Origin: Pseudomonadota bacterium
Lineage (GTDB): Bacteria; BMS3Abin14
Direction: 5' to 3'
DNA length: 5,803 nt
Assembly (NCBI GenBank): GCA_016937135.1
Contig: JAFGWO010000198.1
Location: 1 to 5,803 of the forward strand
Below the pieces are notes generated by a model. The model ran no database searches, was not told the origin of the DNA, and worked only from the letters and a program-made list of their open reading frames with translations. The translations under genes were made by a program, and so were the position numbers. Positions 5,643-5,803 of this stretch are shown here, piece by piece. Numbering within the stretch: position 1 is the stretch's first letter; each line of letters starts with the position of its first letter.

Positions 5643-5803
5643 TTGAAGATCGTAAGGTCTGATGAGTTGGCGAAACTGGTCCGCTTTGCGCCTGACCCGA
5701 CGGGCCAGACCGCCGGGGATCGTCTCACCTTGACCCTGTTCGAGGTTTTTCAGGTCGTCGGGGAAGCCAATATCGGCCGGTTTCCGGACATGATAGAGGA
5801 AGC
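5643..5803 (+). CDS. Unrecognised protein, N-terminal 53 residues (3' end outside window)
   Basis: A plus-strand frame opens at a TTG at 5643 and stays open to the window edge. It has a good ribosome binding site: AGGGAG at 5628-5633, nine bases before the start, with AAAAGG closer in. The peptide begins MKIVRSDELAKL, continues with a DPTGQTAGD segment and then a hydrophobic LTLTLFEVF stretch. About 72% of its codons end in G or C, similar to the neighbouring genes. There is no signal peptide; the hydrophobic stretch is too short for a confident membrane helix. I do not recognise the family. Doubt remains because the opposite strand is also open across the same bases in the radC frame. Confidence 0.55.
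   Translation, partial: MKIVRSDELAKLVRFAPDPTGQTAGDRLTLTLFEVFQVVGEANIGRFPDMIEE

Overview
The window is about 5.8 kb of compact, GC-rich bacterial chromosome with ordinary protein genes and no tRNA, rRNA, CRISPR array, transposase or phage gene that I can see. High G/C at third codon positions, GAF-PtsP and RadC-type proteins, and heptanucleotide repeat DNA between convergent genes would suit a deltaproteobacterium (Desulfobacterota-like). That placement is an inference from style, not from a marker gene.

Left block (plus strand, 1-2175). The C-terminal 87 codons of an RNase Z-like metallo-beta-lactamase-fold protein run into a CysM-type cysteine synthase through a 4-base overlap. After an 18-nt gap comes a GhrA-like NADPH-dependent 2-hydroxyacid dehydrogenase. 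The three look like one transcription unit. The last two suggest a serine/cysteine or hydroxypyruvate connection, but that link is only contextual. The cysteine synthase carries a cysteine-rich C-terminal tail and a lysine where, from memory, the O-phosphoserine-using enzyme of Mycobacterium has arginine.

Middle (2176-2363). This 188-nt convergent intergenic gap holds two imperfect heptanucleotide repeat arrays, one T/G-rich and one of CTGGACT/CTGAACT type. The second ends two bases before the stop codon of the opposing gene. No convincing intrinsic terminator is visible.

Right block (minus strand, 2364-5501). ptsP encodes a GAF-domain enzyme I of the nitrogen-type phosphotransferase system, complete with all catalytic residues. 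Its start is placed at 4676, which removes a 70-residue upstream extension. A good sigma70-like promoter at 4777-4806 lies inside that extension. Upstream in the same orientation is a short RadC/JAB-domain protein with an intact JAMM metal site but a reduced N-terminal region.

Right edge (5502-5803). A divergent intergenic region of about 140 nt leads into the first 53 codons of an unrecognised plus-strand gene that runs off the window. The radC frame also stays open to the window edge on the minus strand, so the structure of this end is less certain.

Overall this is mostly housekeeping sequence. I found no evidence of a new multi-gene system. The most unusual items are the paired heptad arrays and the cysteine-rich tail of the cysteine synthase.
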